From: Dysgonomonas sp. 511
GTDB lineage: Bacteria; Bacteroidota; Bacteroidia; Bacteroidales; Dysgonomonadaceae
Length of the DNA stretch: 64,000 nucleotides
Direction of reading: 5' to 3'
Assembly (NCBI RefSeq): GCF_010501105.1
Contig: NZ_QVMQ01000001.1
Span: 1 to 64,000, forward strand
The notes beneath the pieces are model-generated. The model saw only the letters and a program-made list of their open reading frames with translations. It made no database searches and was not told where the DNA came from. The position numbers and the translations under genes were made by a program. This document shows, piece after piece, positions 27,191 to 36,562 of this stretch; within the stretch, counting starts at the first letter, position 1, and each line of letters opens with the position of its first letter.

Positions 27191-29677
27191 ATGATGTTAT
27201 TATCTGACCTCAAAACCGGAGAGAGAGGCATTATTATAAAGGTAAACGGTAGCGGCGCATTTCGCAAACGGATACTGGAAATGGGATTTGTAAAAGGCAA
27301 AACCATTAAGGTTATACTGAATGCACCCTTGAAAGACCCTATCAAATACAAGATAATGGATTATGAAGTTTCGCTCCGTCGCAGTGAAGCAAAGCTTATC
27401 GAGGTAATCTATCCTGACCAACTCCAAAAGCAGGAAACTATTATAGAGAATTTCAGCTATCCACAAGAAGATAATAATCGAACAGAAAGTCTCGAACCCA
27501 ATGCCACACCAAGTATTACCGGAAACAAAAAGGAGATAAAAGTAGCATTGGTAGGCAATCCGAATGCAGGCAAAACCTCTCTTTTCAATATTGCATCGGG
27601 AGCGCATGAACATGTTGGCAACTATGGAGGGGTTACGGTGGATGCAAAAGAAGGAAAATTCAAATACGGAGGATATACATTTATTATTGTCGACCTGCCA
27701 GGCACTTACTCCCTTTCTGCTTACACTCCGGAAGAGCTCTTCGTCAGAAAACAACTGGTAGAAGATCACCCTGACATAGTACTGAACATAGTAGCAGCCT
27801 CGAACCTCGAACGCAACCTGTACCTGACTACCGAGCTGATAGATATGGAAGTTCCGGCGGTTATAGCACTTAATATGTACGACGAATTGCAGGAAAGCGG
27901 CAGCGAGTTCGACTACAAGAGGCTATCAAAGATGATAGGTATCCCGATGGTTCCTACCGTTGCCCGTTCGGGAATGGGAATAGAAGACCTGTTCGATACT
28001 ATCATCGACATCTTCGAAAAACGCGATACTATTTCGCGCAGGGTACATATATATTACGGCAATAGCATAGAGAATGCCATTAGTAAGATAAACATAAAGT
28101 TAAGCAAAACAGAAGTTGCCCATCTTGCATTTCCCCGCCGGTATATTTCCATCAAGTTGATAGAAAAAGATAAGGACATAGAGGAATATGTAGCATCTTT
28201 CCCCTACAGCAAGGAGATATTTGCACTCAGAGACAATGAGATAAAGAGCATTGAAGAAACCCTTGGCGAAGACACCGAATCGCTACTGACCAATGCCCGT
28301 TACGGCTTCATCGCCGGAGGACTGAAAGAAACATTGAAGGAAAAGACACAGGAGTCGGATCGCACACGTGTCATTGACGCTATTGTTACAAACAAGTATC
28401 TGGGCTTCCCTCTCTTTTTCCTTTTCATGTGGATAATGTTTGAATGTACTTTCCGGCTGGGCGGGTATCCGATGGGATGGATAGAAAGTGGCGTGGAATG
28501 GATTGGAAACCTCGTCAGGATAAGTATGCCCGAAGGAATGCTCAAAGACCTGATTGTAGACGGGATAATAGGGGGCGTAGGGGGCGTTATCGTATTCCTA
28601 CCCAATATACTTATATTATATGCCTTCATTTCCTTTATGGAAGACTCGGGTTATATGTCACGCGCCGCATTCATCATGGATAAGGTAATGCACAAAATGG
28701 GATTGCATGGAAAATCATTTATCCCTCTGGTTATGGGATTTGGCTGCAATGTGCCGGCAATATTGGCTACACGTACCATCGAAAGCAGGAACAGCCGCAT
28801 GATAACCATGTTGATAAATCCATTTATGTCTTGCAGTGCCCGGCTTCCGGTTTACCTGCTCTTTGTCGGCATCTTTTTCAAGTCGTATGCCAGTTTCGTT
28901 TTATTCGGGCTCTACTTCACAGGCATACTTATAGCTGTGATTTCAGCCCGCCTGTTTAAACGATTCCTCTTCCCTAAAGAAGATACACCTTTTGTAATGG
29001 AACTCCCTCCATACCGTATGCCTACGGCAAAAGCCGTGATGACACATATGTGGGACAAGTCACGCCAGTACCTCCGTAAAATGGGAGGAGTAATACTTAT
29101 TGCATCCATTATAATATGGTTCTTAGGCTATTTCCCTCAGAACAAAGAGGCTGATGAAGCTTTCGACAAGCAACTGACCCAGATAGAAACTTCATTCGGC
29201 AACAAACATATAACGGGGGAACAAAAGGATGAGCAAATAGCCGAAATAGAAAACAGCCGCACTATGCTTCGTCAGGAAAATTCATATATAGGGCGAATCG
29301 GAAAGGCTATTGAACCTGCAATGCGGCCGCTTGGTTTCGACTGGAAGATAAGCGTAAGCCTGCTTACCGGAATGGCTGCTAAAGAAGTTGTAGTGAGCAC
29401 CCTTAGTGTCTTATATACAGGCAACCCTGAAAACCATGAATCGCTGGAAACACGCCTGCTTAACGAAAAAGATGCTGATGGCAACAATACGTTTACCCCC
29501 TTGGTGGTGGTCAGCCTATTATTGTTTGTCTTAATATATTTCCCTTGTGTGGCTACAATAGCTGCTATAAAAGAAGAAGGTGGGTCGTGGAAATGGGGGC
29601 TATTCAGTGCCATATACACCACTATGCTTGCCTGGATTGTGTCGTTTGCCGTATACCAGATAGGTTCGCTCTTTTAG
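27191..29677 (+). CDS. feoB: FeoA-FeoB fusion ferrous iron transporter
   Basis: 828 aa from the ATG at 27191. An in-frame codon 60 bases upstream would put extra residues before FeoA, so I prefer 27191. Residues 1-75 are a FeoA SH3-like domain (LSDLKTGERG, SLRRSEAKLIEV). A 40-residue linker leads to the FeoB G domain with G1 GNPNAGKTS (122-130), G3 DLPGTYS and G4 NMYD. The membrane domain has the Gate regions with conserved cysteines (GFGCNVPAI, NPFMSCSARLPVYLLF) and a final GMAAKEVVVSTL segment. It imports Fe(II) through the inner membrane. FeoA-FeoB fusion is common in Bacteroidetes. A perfect palindromic terminator follows. Confidence 0.95.
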   Translation: MMLLSDLKTGERGIIIKVNGSGAFRKRILEMGFVKGKTIKVILNAPLKDPIKYKIMDYEVSLRRSEAKLIEVIYPDQLQKQETIIENFSYPQEDNNRTESLEPNATPSITGNKKEIKVALVGNPNAGKTSLFNIASGAHEHVGNYGGVTVDAKEGKFKYGGYTFIIVDLPGTYSLSAYTPEELFVRKQLVEDHPDIVLNIVAASNLERNLYLTTELIDMEVPAVIALNMYDELQESGSEFDYKRLSKMIGIPMVPTVARSGMGIEDLFDTIIDIFEKRDTISRRVHIYYGNSIENAISKINIKLSKTEVAHLAFPRRYISIKLIEKDKDIEEYVASFPYSKEIFALRDNEIKSIEETLGEDTESLLTNARYGFIAGGLKETLKEKTQESDRTRVIDAIVTNKYLGFPLFFLFMWIMFECTFRLGGYPMGWIESGVEWIGNLVRISMPEGMLKDLIVDGIIGGVGGVIVFLPNILILYAFISFMEDSGYMSRAAFIMDKVMHKMGLHGKSFIPLVMGFGCNVPAILATRTIESRNSRMITMLINPFMSCSARLPVYLLFVGIFFKSYASFVLFGLYFTGILIAVISARLFKRFLFPKEDTPFVMELPPYRMPTAKAVMTHMWDKSRQYLRKMGGVILIASIIIWFLGYFPQNKEADEAFDKQLTQIETSFGNKHITGEQKDEQIAEIENSRTMLRQENSYIGRIGKAIEPAMRPLGFDWKISVSLLTGMAAKEVVVSTLSVLYTGNPENHESLETRLLNEKDADGNNTFTPLVVVSLLLFVLIYFPCVATIAAIKEEGGSWKWGLFSAIYTTMLAWIVSFAVYQIGSLF

Positions 29678-29704
29678 CAAGAGCATGATCTTCTGAAAAA
29701 CAGA

Positions 29705-29730
29705 AAAAGCTTTCAGTACTGAAAGCTTTT
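29705..29730. terminator. Bidirectional terminator between feoAB and tRNA-His
   Basis: A perfect 26-base palindrome: AAAAGCTTTCAGT and its reverse complement, with CTTTTT after it on the plus strand. It separates the convergent feoAB and tRNA genes. Confidence 0.75.
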
Positions 29731-29740
29731 CTTTTTCAAG

Positions 29741-29815
<75 letters not shown>

Positions 29816-29950
29816 ATATTTGCAATTGCGGTGCAAATATAGGCAAATTTCTTATAATAACAAGAAGTAAGATCAAAAAAATATATACTCTTTTACTTTA
29901 TGCTTACAAAGATTAAGACCCGATAACCCCTATATTTAGGAATGAAAATG

Positions 29951-29958
29951 TATTTTTG
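29951..29958 (+). promoter_or_regulatory. -7 promoter element of the symporter gene
   Basis: TATTTTTG matches TAnnTTTG, 26 bases before the ATG at 29985. Confidence 0.5.
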
Positions 29959-29984
29959 CATCTATAAATTATCTTTTGCTACAA

Positions 29985-31232
29985 ATGGATATCTTAAAAA
30001 ACTATAGCTTTACATTACTCTTACTTTCCGGAATACTGCTCGGAGGCATATGCGGAGTCGTCTTTGGAGAAGATGCTTCTGTGGTGAAACCGATAGGCGA
30101 TATTTTTCTCAACCTGATATTCGTCCTCATCGTTCCGCTCGTATTCCTTAGCATATCGTCCTCTATATGCAATATGAGGCAATCGAATATGGTGGGGAAA
30201 GTTATTCTCAATATCGTTCTGGTCTTTCTGGCTACCGCCGTCGTTTCAGCACTGCTGGCCTACGGCTTCATATCCATATACAACCCTTTAGGGGGAATAC
30301 AACACTCAATATCGGATATTGGCTACATACCTCCTGTTGCCAATCAGCTATCGTCTGCTGAAGTGCTTGTGAAAACTTTTACCGTATCCGATTTTCTTCT
30401 GCTATTCACTAAATCAAACCTGCTGCCGCTGATCATATTCTCCATATTCTTCGGCTTGGCAACCTCTATGGTTGGCGAGAAGGGAAAGCCTGTCGTCTCG
30501 TTCCTGAATGCCGGAACCGAAGTTATACTCAAAATGATGAGCATAATAATGAAAGCCGCTCCTATAGGACTGGGCTGCTATTTCGCCGATACGGTAGGAA
30601 AACTAGGAGAGCAAATACTAAACGGGTATATGCAGGTATTCATCTTATTCCTGATACTTACCGGCATCTCGTTCTTCGGGTTGAACTCATTATATGCCCT
30701 ATTAGCCGGAGGCAGGAAAGGCTTCTTTGCATTCTGGAAAAACATTCCCGCCCCTGCCCTCACGGCCATCGCCACATCTTCGAGTGCCGCCTGTATCCCC
30801 ATCAATATAGAAAGTAGTAAGCGGATGGGCGTACCAGCCTCCATCGCCGAAACTGTAATCCCTCTGGGTACGAACATACACAAAGACGGTTCGATAATGG
30901 GAGGCGTCATTAAAATAATATTCCTGTTCACCATATTCGGGCAAACGATGCCAATGCCCAACGTCTTTGTTATTATAGGCATGGCCTTGCTGGTCGGCGC
31001 AGTAATGGGCGCAATACCAAGCGGAGGAATGACCGGAGAGCTGCTCATATGCTCCGTATTCGGTTTTTCTCCCGAATTAGCAGGCACTATATTAATAATA
31101 AGTACCATCATCGATATTCCCGCCACCTTGCTCAACTCTACAGGCAATGTTGTGTGTGCCATGTTGGTTGCACGGTTGAGCGAGGGCAAGAACCGGACCA
31201 AGAATCATAAAAGTATTCCATCTAAACAATAA
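29985..31232 (+). CDS. Dicarboxylate/amino acid:cation symporter (DAACS family)
   Basis: 415 aa inner-membrane protein. The substrate-binding hairpin ATSSSAACIPINI and the following helix with IPLGTNIHKDGS match the SstT/GltP-type fold; PSGGMTGELL marks the second hairpin. It couples uptake of a small amino acid or dicarboxylate to Na+ or H+. Start ATG 29985 is preferred to a TTG 9 bases upstream because of the promoter position. Six bases after its stop region begins a secreted amidotransferase-dipeptidase gene, which suggests that the pair degrades a peptide outside and imports the released amino acid. Exact substrate unknown. Confidence 0.82.
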   Translation: MDILKNYSFTLLLLSGILLGGICGVVFGEDASVVKPIGDIFLNLIFVLIVPLVFLSISSSICNMRQSNMVGKVILNIVLVFLATAVVSALLAYGFISIYNPLGGIQHSISDIGYIPPVANQLSSAEVLVKTFTVSDFLLLFTKSNLLPLIIFSIFFGLATSMVGEKGKPVVSFLNAGTEVILKMMSIIMKAAPIGLGCYFADTVGKLGEQILNGYMQVFILFLILTGISFFGLNSLYALLAGGRKGFFAFWKNIPAPALTAIATSSSAACIPINIESSKRMGVPASIAETVIPLGTNIHKDGSIMGGVIKIIFLFTIFGQTMPMPNVFVIIGMALLVGAVMGAIPSGGMTGELLICSVFGFSPELAGTILIISTIIDIPATLLNSTGNVVCAMLVARLSEGKNRTKNHKSIPSKQ

Positions 31233-31238
31233 CATTCT

Positions 31239-33080
31239 ATGAACTTTAAACTGATTACAATATCAATAGCCCTATTGTTCTGCATAATAGCCAAAAGCCA
31301 GAACAACCCTTCACTTCCCAGACTACACGAGCAAACAGATAAAGAGTTCGTAGATCTGAGAGCAAAAAAGAACCCGCTGATAGGCGTATCGGCTACACGA
31401 GGCAGCAAAGGCGGCTCGGTTATCTCAGGCACATATATACAGGCCATACTCAAAGCCGGAGGAACACCCATCGTGATTCCCGTTATGACAGACGGCGTTG
31501 TACTAAGGGATATAGTAAAGCAACTCGACGGGCTGATAATAACAGGCGGTGATGACATTGCTCCTTCTTATTACAACGAAAAGGAGATACCCAAAGTAAA
31601 CGAGATAGATTCTATACGCGACATCTACGACTTTGTACTGCTCAAGCTGGCTGCCGACCGCAACATTCCTATCCTTGGCATCTGCCGCGGCATGCAGTTG
31701 ATAAATGTAGCTTATGGTGGAAGCCTCTATCAAGACATACCATTACAGGCAAAAAGCGACATAGAGCATAAGCAAAAGCAGCCACGCGATATAGTAACGC
31801 ACGATGTCTCGATAGATGCAGGTTCCAAGCTGGCTTCGATATTGGGTGTGACCAATGTGCATACCAACAGCTACCACCATCAGGGAGTGAAAAAAGTGGC
31901 TCCCGGATTTAGGGCTACAGCTAAGGCTTCCGACGGTATGGTCGAAGCTATTGAAGCATATCCCAACCGCAATATCATTGCTGTAGAATGGCATCCCGAA
32001 GTACAGGCAGCAGCAGGAGATACAACAATGCTGAAACTGTTCTCATTCTTTATGGGCGAGGCCGACCTGTTCCGCAGAGCGAAAGAACTCCATAAGCAGA
32101 TCTTGTCTGTCGATACCCATTGCGATACCCCCTTAGAATTTAAGAAAGCAGGTTTCGATATAGGCAAAAGAGAGAGCAATCAGGTAAACCTTCCTAAAAT
32201 GGAAGAAGGGATGCTCGATGCTATTTTTTTCGCCGCATATACCGCACAAGGCCTCCGCGACAAGGTTTCGAGCCAGAAAACCGTCGACAAGATAGAAGGA
32301 CTGATAAAAGGCATCCATTCGCAAGTGGAAAAGAATAAAGACCTCTGCGAAATAGCCTATACCGCCGACGACCTTAGGAGAATCAAAGAAGAAGGCAAAA
32401 AAGCAATCTTTATCGGCATAGAAAACGGATATGGCATAGGCAAGGACATTGCCAATATAGCAAGGTTCAAAAAGATGGGCGTTAATTATATCACCCTCTG
32501 CCATACCAAAGACAACGACATCTGCGATACCTCAAGCAAATCGAACCACGAATGGAACGGACTCAGTCCATTTGGCAAGCAGGTGGTAAAAGAGATGAAC
32601 CGCCTGGGAGTGATGATAGATGTATCGCACGCAGGAGAGAAAACTTTTTGGGATGTAATCGAACTATCCGAACAACCTATCATTGCTTCACACTCGTCGG
32701 CACAAGCCCTTTGCTATCACGACCGCAACCTTACGGATAAGCAAATGCAGGCTATAACTAAAAACGGCGGCGTAGTACAAATCTGCCTTGTAGACCTCTT
32801 CATCAACAAGGACAGGAAGAAAGCCAGCCTGCAAGATGCTATCGACCATATAGACCACGCTGTTAAAGTGGCAGGAATAGATCATGTAGGCATTGCATCC
32901 GATTTCGATGGCGGCGGTGGACTGATTGGCTGCGATGGAAGCAACGATATGATAAACATCACCATGAAACTAATGGAAAGAGGCTACACCAACGAACAGA
33001 TCGGGAAAATATGGGGTGGTAACTTCCTCCGTGTGATGAATACCGTTCAACAGAATGCCAAGGATACCACAACCAATTAA
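31239..33080 (+). CDS. Secreted fusion of a C26 amidotransferase-like hydrolase and an M19 dipeptidase
   Basis: 613 aa with a signal peptide (LITISIALLFCIIAKS). Residues about 45-275 are a class I glutamine-amidotransferase-like domain of the PuuD/peptidase C26 type, with nucleophile Cys149 in LGICRGMQL and the His252/Glu254 pair in VEWHPE. Residues about 283-600 are a membrane-dipeptidase (M19) domain with the metal ligands of VDTHCDT (His294, Asp296), GIENG (Glu395), VSHAG (His464) and ASHSS (His485), and the SDFDG motif. The first domain would open gamma-glutamyl bonds, the second would split dipeptides. A periplasmic gamma-glutamyl-peptide pathway, possibly for glutathione-like compounds, is inferred. 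It follows the symporter gene by 6 bases. Confidence 0.85.
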   Translation: MNFKLITISIALLFCIIAKSQNNPSLPRLHEQTDKEFVDLRAKKNPLIGVSATRGSKGGSVISGTYIQAILKAGGTPIVIPVMTDGVVLRDIVKQLDGLIITGGDDIAPSYYNEKEIPKVNEIDSIRDIYDFVLLKLAADRNIPILGICRGMQLINVAYGGSLYQDIPLQAKSDIEHKQKQPRDIVTHDVSIDAGSKLASILGVTNVHTNSYHHQGVKKVAPGFRATAKASDGMVEAIEAYPNRNIIAVEWHPEVQAAAGDTTMLKLFSFFMGEADLFRRAKELHKQILSVDTHCDTPLEFKKAGFDIGKRESNQVNLPKMEEGMLDAIFFAAYTAQGLRDKVSSQKTVDKIEGLIKGIHSQVEKNKDLCEIAYTADDLRRIKEEGKKAIFIGIENGYGIGKDIANIARFKKMGVNYITLCHTKDNDICDTSSKSNHEWNGLSPFGKQVVKEMNRLGVMIDVSHAGEKTFWDVIELSEQPIIASHSSAQALCYHDRNLTDKQMQAITKNGGVVQICLVDLFINKDRKKASLQDAIDHIDHAVKVAGIDHVGIASDFDGGGGLIGCDGSNDMINITMKLMERGYTNEQIGKIWGGNFLRVMNTVQQNAKDTTTN

Positions 33081-33227
33081 TAGCAACCTGTAGCAAAGGG
33101 GGTTACGTAACAAGACAGAGATATTTCAAAGACCATTCAAATGTTAATTTTTTTAGAGGTATTGGCAAAAAGGGGCTATTTGGTTAGCATAATTTATAAA
33201 AAATATGTTTTATAATATGTTTTTTAA

Positions 33228-33259
33228 TTTGGCAGGAGCATTCAAAAGTCGTTCCTTTG
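33228..33259 (+). promoter_or_regulatory. Promoter-like element before a stem-loop
   Basis: TTTG (33228-33231), a 20-base spacer, and TTCCTTTG (33252-33259), which matches the -7 box except for its second base. No plus-strand gene follows before the hairpin at 33317. Confidence 0.35.
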
Positions 33260-33316
33260 TATCGATAACCAAACAATCTTTATTTTACCTTAAGCCTAAT
33301 ACCTAATTTGACTCAC

Positions 33317-33355
33317 ACATAAGAGGAGGTTTTGATTCAAAAGCCTCCTCTTATG
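33317..33355. terminator. Strong stem-loop downstream of prmA
   Basis: ACATAAGAGGAGG and CCTCCTCTTATGT form a 13-bp perfect stem; the loop can also pair TTTTGA with TTCAAAA. It lies 4 bases past the prmA stop on the minus strand and may terminate transcription from either side. Confidence 0.65.
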
Positions 33356-33359
33356 TATT

Positions 33360-34148
33360 TCAGGCCTTCTGATATTTCACTGCTGTCCAGTCTGTGATAA
33401 GAGGTATATCTTCCACATAGAAGCCACTCATATACAAATACCCGCCATCGTTGAGAACCGAAGCATATGCAGGAATATCGTTCAGCAATATATTACGGTT
33501 TATATTCGCCAATATAATATCGAAAGACTTATCCCCCAGCAACTCCGCTCCTCCAATCTCTACGGAAACATTATCCACACTATTGAGTTTCAGGTTTTCC
33601 ATCGCATTGTCGTACGCCCATTGGTCTATATCTATTGCCTCGATAGGGTTCGCTCCTCGCATGGAAGCCAATATAGCCAATATAGCTGTTCCCGTTCCCA
33701 TATCCAACAACGATTTTCCGGCAAAATCATCTTTCAGTATCTCCCTTATCATCAGTTCGGTGGTCTGGTGATGCCCCGTACCAAAAGCCATTTTAGGATC
33801 TATATAGATATTGTATTCGTATGTTGCCGGAACTTTATGGAATGTACTCTGAATGATGCACTTGTCATCTATAGTCAATGGTTGGAAATAGTTCTTCTCC
33901 CACTCTTCGTTCCAATTCTGTTCTTCTATACTCTTGAATGTATAGCTAATCTGTGCTTCTAATGGAAAATCGGCTAAAAGCTGATCCAAAGCAGCTATAT
34001 CGAAAACATCGCTTTGAATATAGGCCAATGTACCGTCCTCATCTTCTACAAAACTTTCGAATCCCAGTTCGGCTATAGAAGCTGAGAGGATACTGTTTAC
34101 AATCTCATTGTTAGGAACGCAGGTGAATTTGACTTCAATATATTTCAT
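33360..34148 (-). CDS. prmA: Ribosomal protein L11 methyltransferase
   Basis: 262 aa from the ATG at 34148 (MKYIEVKFTC). A longer form starting at 34199 adds 17 residues that do not resemble the family. It methylates lysines and the N-terminus of L11 with SAM. The N-terminal L11-binding domain is followed by the SAM-binding motif LLDMGTGTAILAILASMRGA, and the ILANINRNILL motif marks PrmA. MAFGTGHHQTTELM precedes the SAM site as in other PrmA proteins. It runs divergently from nothing on its right; the next gene upstream (34221) is also on the minus strand, about 72 bases away. Confidence 0.93.
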   Translation of the reverse strand: MKYIEVKFTCVPNNEIVNSILSASIAELGFESFVEDEDGTLAYIQSDVFDIAALDQLLADFPLEAQISYTFKSIEEQNWNEEWEKNYFQPLTIDDKCIIQSTFHKVPATYEYNIYIDPKMAFGTGHHQTTELMIREILKDDFAGKSLLDMGTGTAILAILASMRGANPIEAIDIDQWAYDNAMENLKLNSVDNVSVEIGGAELLGDKSFDIILANINRNILLNDIPAYASVLNDGGYLYMSGFYVEDIPLITDWTAVKYQKA

Positions 34149-34220
34149 AATATCTGTTTTTCGGCAAAGGTACATTTTTCTATCCTGTAATATATCCACA
34201 TACCGGAAGATAATCCCTCC

Positions 34221-35174
34221 TTATTTCAATATACGTTCTATCTGCTCCAGTTCGTCAAGTGTAAAATCCCTATTCTCCGTAGCTTTCAGATTATCTTTCA
34301 GCTGATTGAGCGAACTTGTACCTACGATAACGGAAGTCACGTGCTTATTTTGCAAAAGCCACGCCAGAGCCATTTCTGCCAATGTCTGTCCCCGTTGCTG
34401 AGCCAATATATTCAATGCCTTTACTCTTTCTATCACTTGCGGGGTAATTTCATCCTCCTGCAAAAAGCCGTGGCTCTTATGGGCACGCGAGGTTTCGGGA
34501 ATACCATTCAGGTATTTATTGGTAAGAAGCCCCTGCGCTAATGGAGAGAATGCAATGAACCCGACACCATACCTTTCGTTGAGCGACATATGCTCAGCTT
34601 CCGGCTCACGAGCAAACATGCTGTACCTGTCTTGATAGATAAGGCAAGGAACATGCTGCGCTTTTAAGAACTCATAAGCTTCGGCGGCTTTCCGTGGCGG
34701 GTATTTCGATATACCGATATACAAGGCCTTCCCTTGCCGCACGATATCCACCAAAGCCTGCATGGTTTCTTCTATCGGTGTATGAGGGTCGTAACGGTGC
34801 GAATAGAAAATATCAAAATACTCCAGCCCTGTCCGCTTCAAGCTCTGGTCTATACTCGCCATAATATATTTGCGCGAGCCTCCGTCGCCATAAGGGCCAT
34901 CCCACATCAGGTGTCCGGCTTTGGACGAAATAATAAGCTCGTCGCGATGATTTTTCAACTCTTTAGCCAACACTTTCCCAAAGTTTGTTTCGGCACTTCC
35001 GGGAGGAGGCCCGTAGTTGTTTGCCAGATCGAAATGGGTAACCCCCTTCTCGAAAGCGTACAGAATCATAGACGTAGCTACATCAAAATTGTCTACATCG
35101 CCAAAGTTGTGCCACAAACCCAATGATATTTCGGGTAGTTGCAATCCGCTATTGCCACAAAAATTATACTTCAT
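34221..35174 (-). CDS. Aldo/keto reductase (YghZ-like)
   Basis: 317 aa, cytoplasmic TIM barrel using NADPH. The opening MKYNFCGNSGLQLPEISLGLWHN and the active-site region DLANNYGPPPGSAETNFGKVL with the catalytic Tyr are typical of the Kv-beta/YghZ group. KAGHLMWDGPYGDGGSRKY is diagnostic of YghZ-type enzymes, which reduce L-glyceraldehyde-3-phosphate or methylglyoxal. The natural substrate here is not known. It lies upstream of prmA on the same strand and may be cotranscribed. Its upstream region holds copy C of the GTTAC repeat. Confidence 0.88.
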   Translation of the reverse strand: MKYNFCGNSGLQLPEISLGLWHNFGDVDNFDVATSMILYAFEKGVTHFDLANNYGPPPGSAETNFGKVLAKELKNHRDELIISSKAGHLMWDGPYGDGGSRKYIMASIDQSLKRTGLEYFDIFYSHRYDPHTPIEETMQALVDIVRQGKALYIGISKYPPRKAAEAYEFLKAQHVPCLIYQDRYSMFAREPEAEHMSLNERYGVGFIAFSPLAQGLLTNKYLNGIPETSRAHKSHGFLQEDEITPQVIERVKALNILAQQRGQTLAEMALAWLLQNKHVTSVIVGTSSLNQLKDNLKATENRDFTLDELEQIERILK

Positions 35175-35270
35175 ATGCTTAAAATATTATTATATTACCT
35201 GTTACTTTCAACAATAAAGCACAAATATTAGTTTATTACAAATCAAAGAATTATTTTACTTTCGCCAAAT

Positions 35271-35321
35271 AAAAAGTAACAAAAGTAACAGCTTTTTACC
35301 CGTTTTTCCGTGTTACTTTTT
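35271..35321 (-). repeat. GTTAC intergenic repeat, copy C (inverted)
   Basis: 51 bases with the same plan as copies A and B but on the opposite strand. On the plus strand it shows AAAAAGTAACA with a second GTAACA 9 bases on (35276-35281, 35285-35290), a T/C-rich spacer, and TGTTACTTTTT (35311-35321). Confidence 0.8.
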
Positions 35322-35449
35322 CCTTCTGATTCTAACACTATCACCTATTATAAAGATAAATTTCCTGCCTCTTTATTCAGATTATTGCAATATAATGCAT
35401 TTTTCTATTACAAGGAAAAGAACAATGACACTTTACCAAAATTAATTTA

Positions 35450-35457
35450 TAACTTTG
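35450..35457 (+). promoter_or_regulatory. -7 promoter element of proB
   Basis: TAACTTTG matches TAnnTTTG and lies 20 bases before the ATG at 35478. It decides for this start over the upstream in-frame codons. Confidence 0.55.
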
Positions 35458-35477
35458 TTGTTTTGGTAGTTTTTGGC

Positions 35478-36560
35478 ATGAAAGAACGTGTAGTTGTAAA
35501 AATAGGCAGTCAGGTGCTTACCCGCAAGGATGGCACATTGGATGTTACACAAATGTCGGCATTGGTAGACCAGATAGCCGAACTCAATAAGAGCGGGGTA
35601 GAAATCATCCTTGTCTCGTCGGGAGCTGTGGCTTCGGGAAAGTCGGAAGTAAAAGCAAAAGCCAAACTCGACACCGTATCGGCGCGGCAACTTTATTCTT
35701 CGGTGGGGCAGGTCAAGCTTATCAACCGTTATTCCGATCTGTTTCGCCAGCATGGCATAGTCTGCGGGCAGATACTTGCCACAAAGGAAGATTTTTCCAC
35801 GCGCCGCCATTACCTTAATCAGCGCAACTGTATGTCGGTGATGCTCGACAACAAGGTGATGCCCATTGTAAATGAGAACGATGCGATATCGGTCAATGGA
35901 CTTATGTTTACCGACAACGACGAACTTTCGGGGTTGGTAGCCACTATGATGGGGTGTAATAAACTTATCATATTGAGCAATATCAATGGTATATATACAG
36001 GAAATCCTTCCGACCCTGCCTCCGAACTGATAAGGGAAATAGATACCAAAAACGGTAAAAACAACATAGAAGACTGCATACAAACGTCTAAGTCATCTAC
36101 CGGGCGTGGTGGCATGACTACCAAATACAATATTGCCCGCAAAGTGGCCGAAGAGGGAATCGAAGTCATAATAGCCAATGGCAGGACAAGCCATATATTA
36201 GTCGATCTGATTGGCAAAAAAGATGTACCTTCCACGCGCTTTGTAGCTTCGCCCAAAGCCGCCAATAGCCTAAAAAAATGGATTGCCCACTCCGAAGGAT
36301 TTGCCAAGGGTGAAATACATGTCAATCAGGGTGCAAGCGAAGCCCTGCTGGGCGAAAAGGCTGTAAGCCTGCTACCTATAGGAATCACAAAAATAATTGG
36401 TAACTTTGAGGCAGACGATATTGTACGCATCATAGACCACCTCGGCAAACAAATAGGGATAGGCCGTACGGCTTACAATAGCGAAAAAGCAAACGAAATA
36501 ATAGGTAAAAGCAATAAGAAAGCTGTTATTCATTACGATTATTTATATATTGAAAAATAA
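35478..36560 (+). CDS. proB: Glutamate 5-kinase
   Basis: 360 aa from [14 protein letters not shown]. It phosphorylates glutamate, the first step of proline synthesis. The amino-acid-kinase domain shows [28 protein letters not shown] and the [12 protein letters not shown] motif. The C-terminal part (about residues 275-360) is a PUA domain. The upstream extension to 35310 is rejected because of the promoter. proA follows with 2 bases between the stop and the next ATG. Confidence 0.93.
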   Translation: MKERVVVKIGSQVLTRKDGTLDVTQMSALVDQIAELNKSGVEIILVSSGAVASGKSEVKAKAKLDTVSARQLYSSVGQVKLINRYSDLFRQHGIVCGQILATKEDFSTRRHYLNQRNCMSVMLDNKVMPIVNENDAISVNGLMFTDNDELSGLVATMMGCNKLIILSNINGIYTGNPSDPASELIREIDTKNGKNNIEDCIQTSKSSTGRGGMTTKYNIARKVAEEGIEVIIANGRTSHILVDLIGKKDVPSTRFVASPKAANSLKKWIAHSEGFAKGEIHVNQGASEALLGEKAVSLLPIGITKIIGNFEADDIVRIIDHLGKQIGIGRTAYNSEKANEIIGKSNKKAVIHYDYLYIEK

Positions 36561-36562
36561 AA

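Larger units (their letters stand above)
35175..35477. other. 303-base intergenic region between the divergent aldo/keto reductase and proB
   Basis: It contains copy C of the GTTAC repeat (35271-35321) and the proB -7 box (35450-35457). The rest is AT-rich. An open frame extends proB upstream to 35310, but it crosses the promoter box and begins next to the repeat, so it is not used. Confidence 0.55.

Noticed and set aside
30578-31201. 207-codon open frame on the minus strand within the symporter gene
   Set aside because: Antisense shadow of a membrane-protein gene; no start signal or promoter on that strand.
35310-35477. 56-codon N-terminal extension of ProB
   Set aside because: It crosses a clear -7 promoter box and the end of the repeat; the family starts at [10 protein letters not shown].
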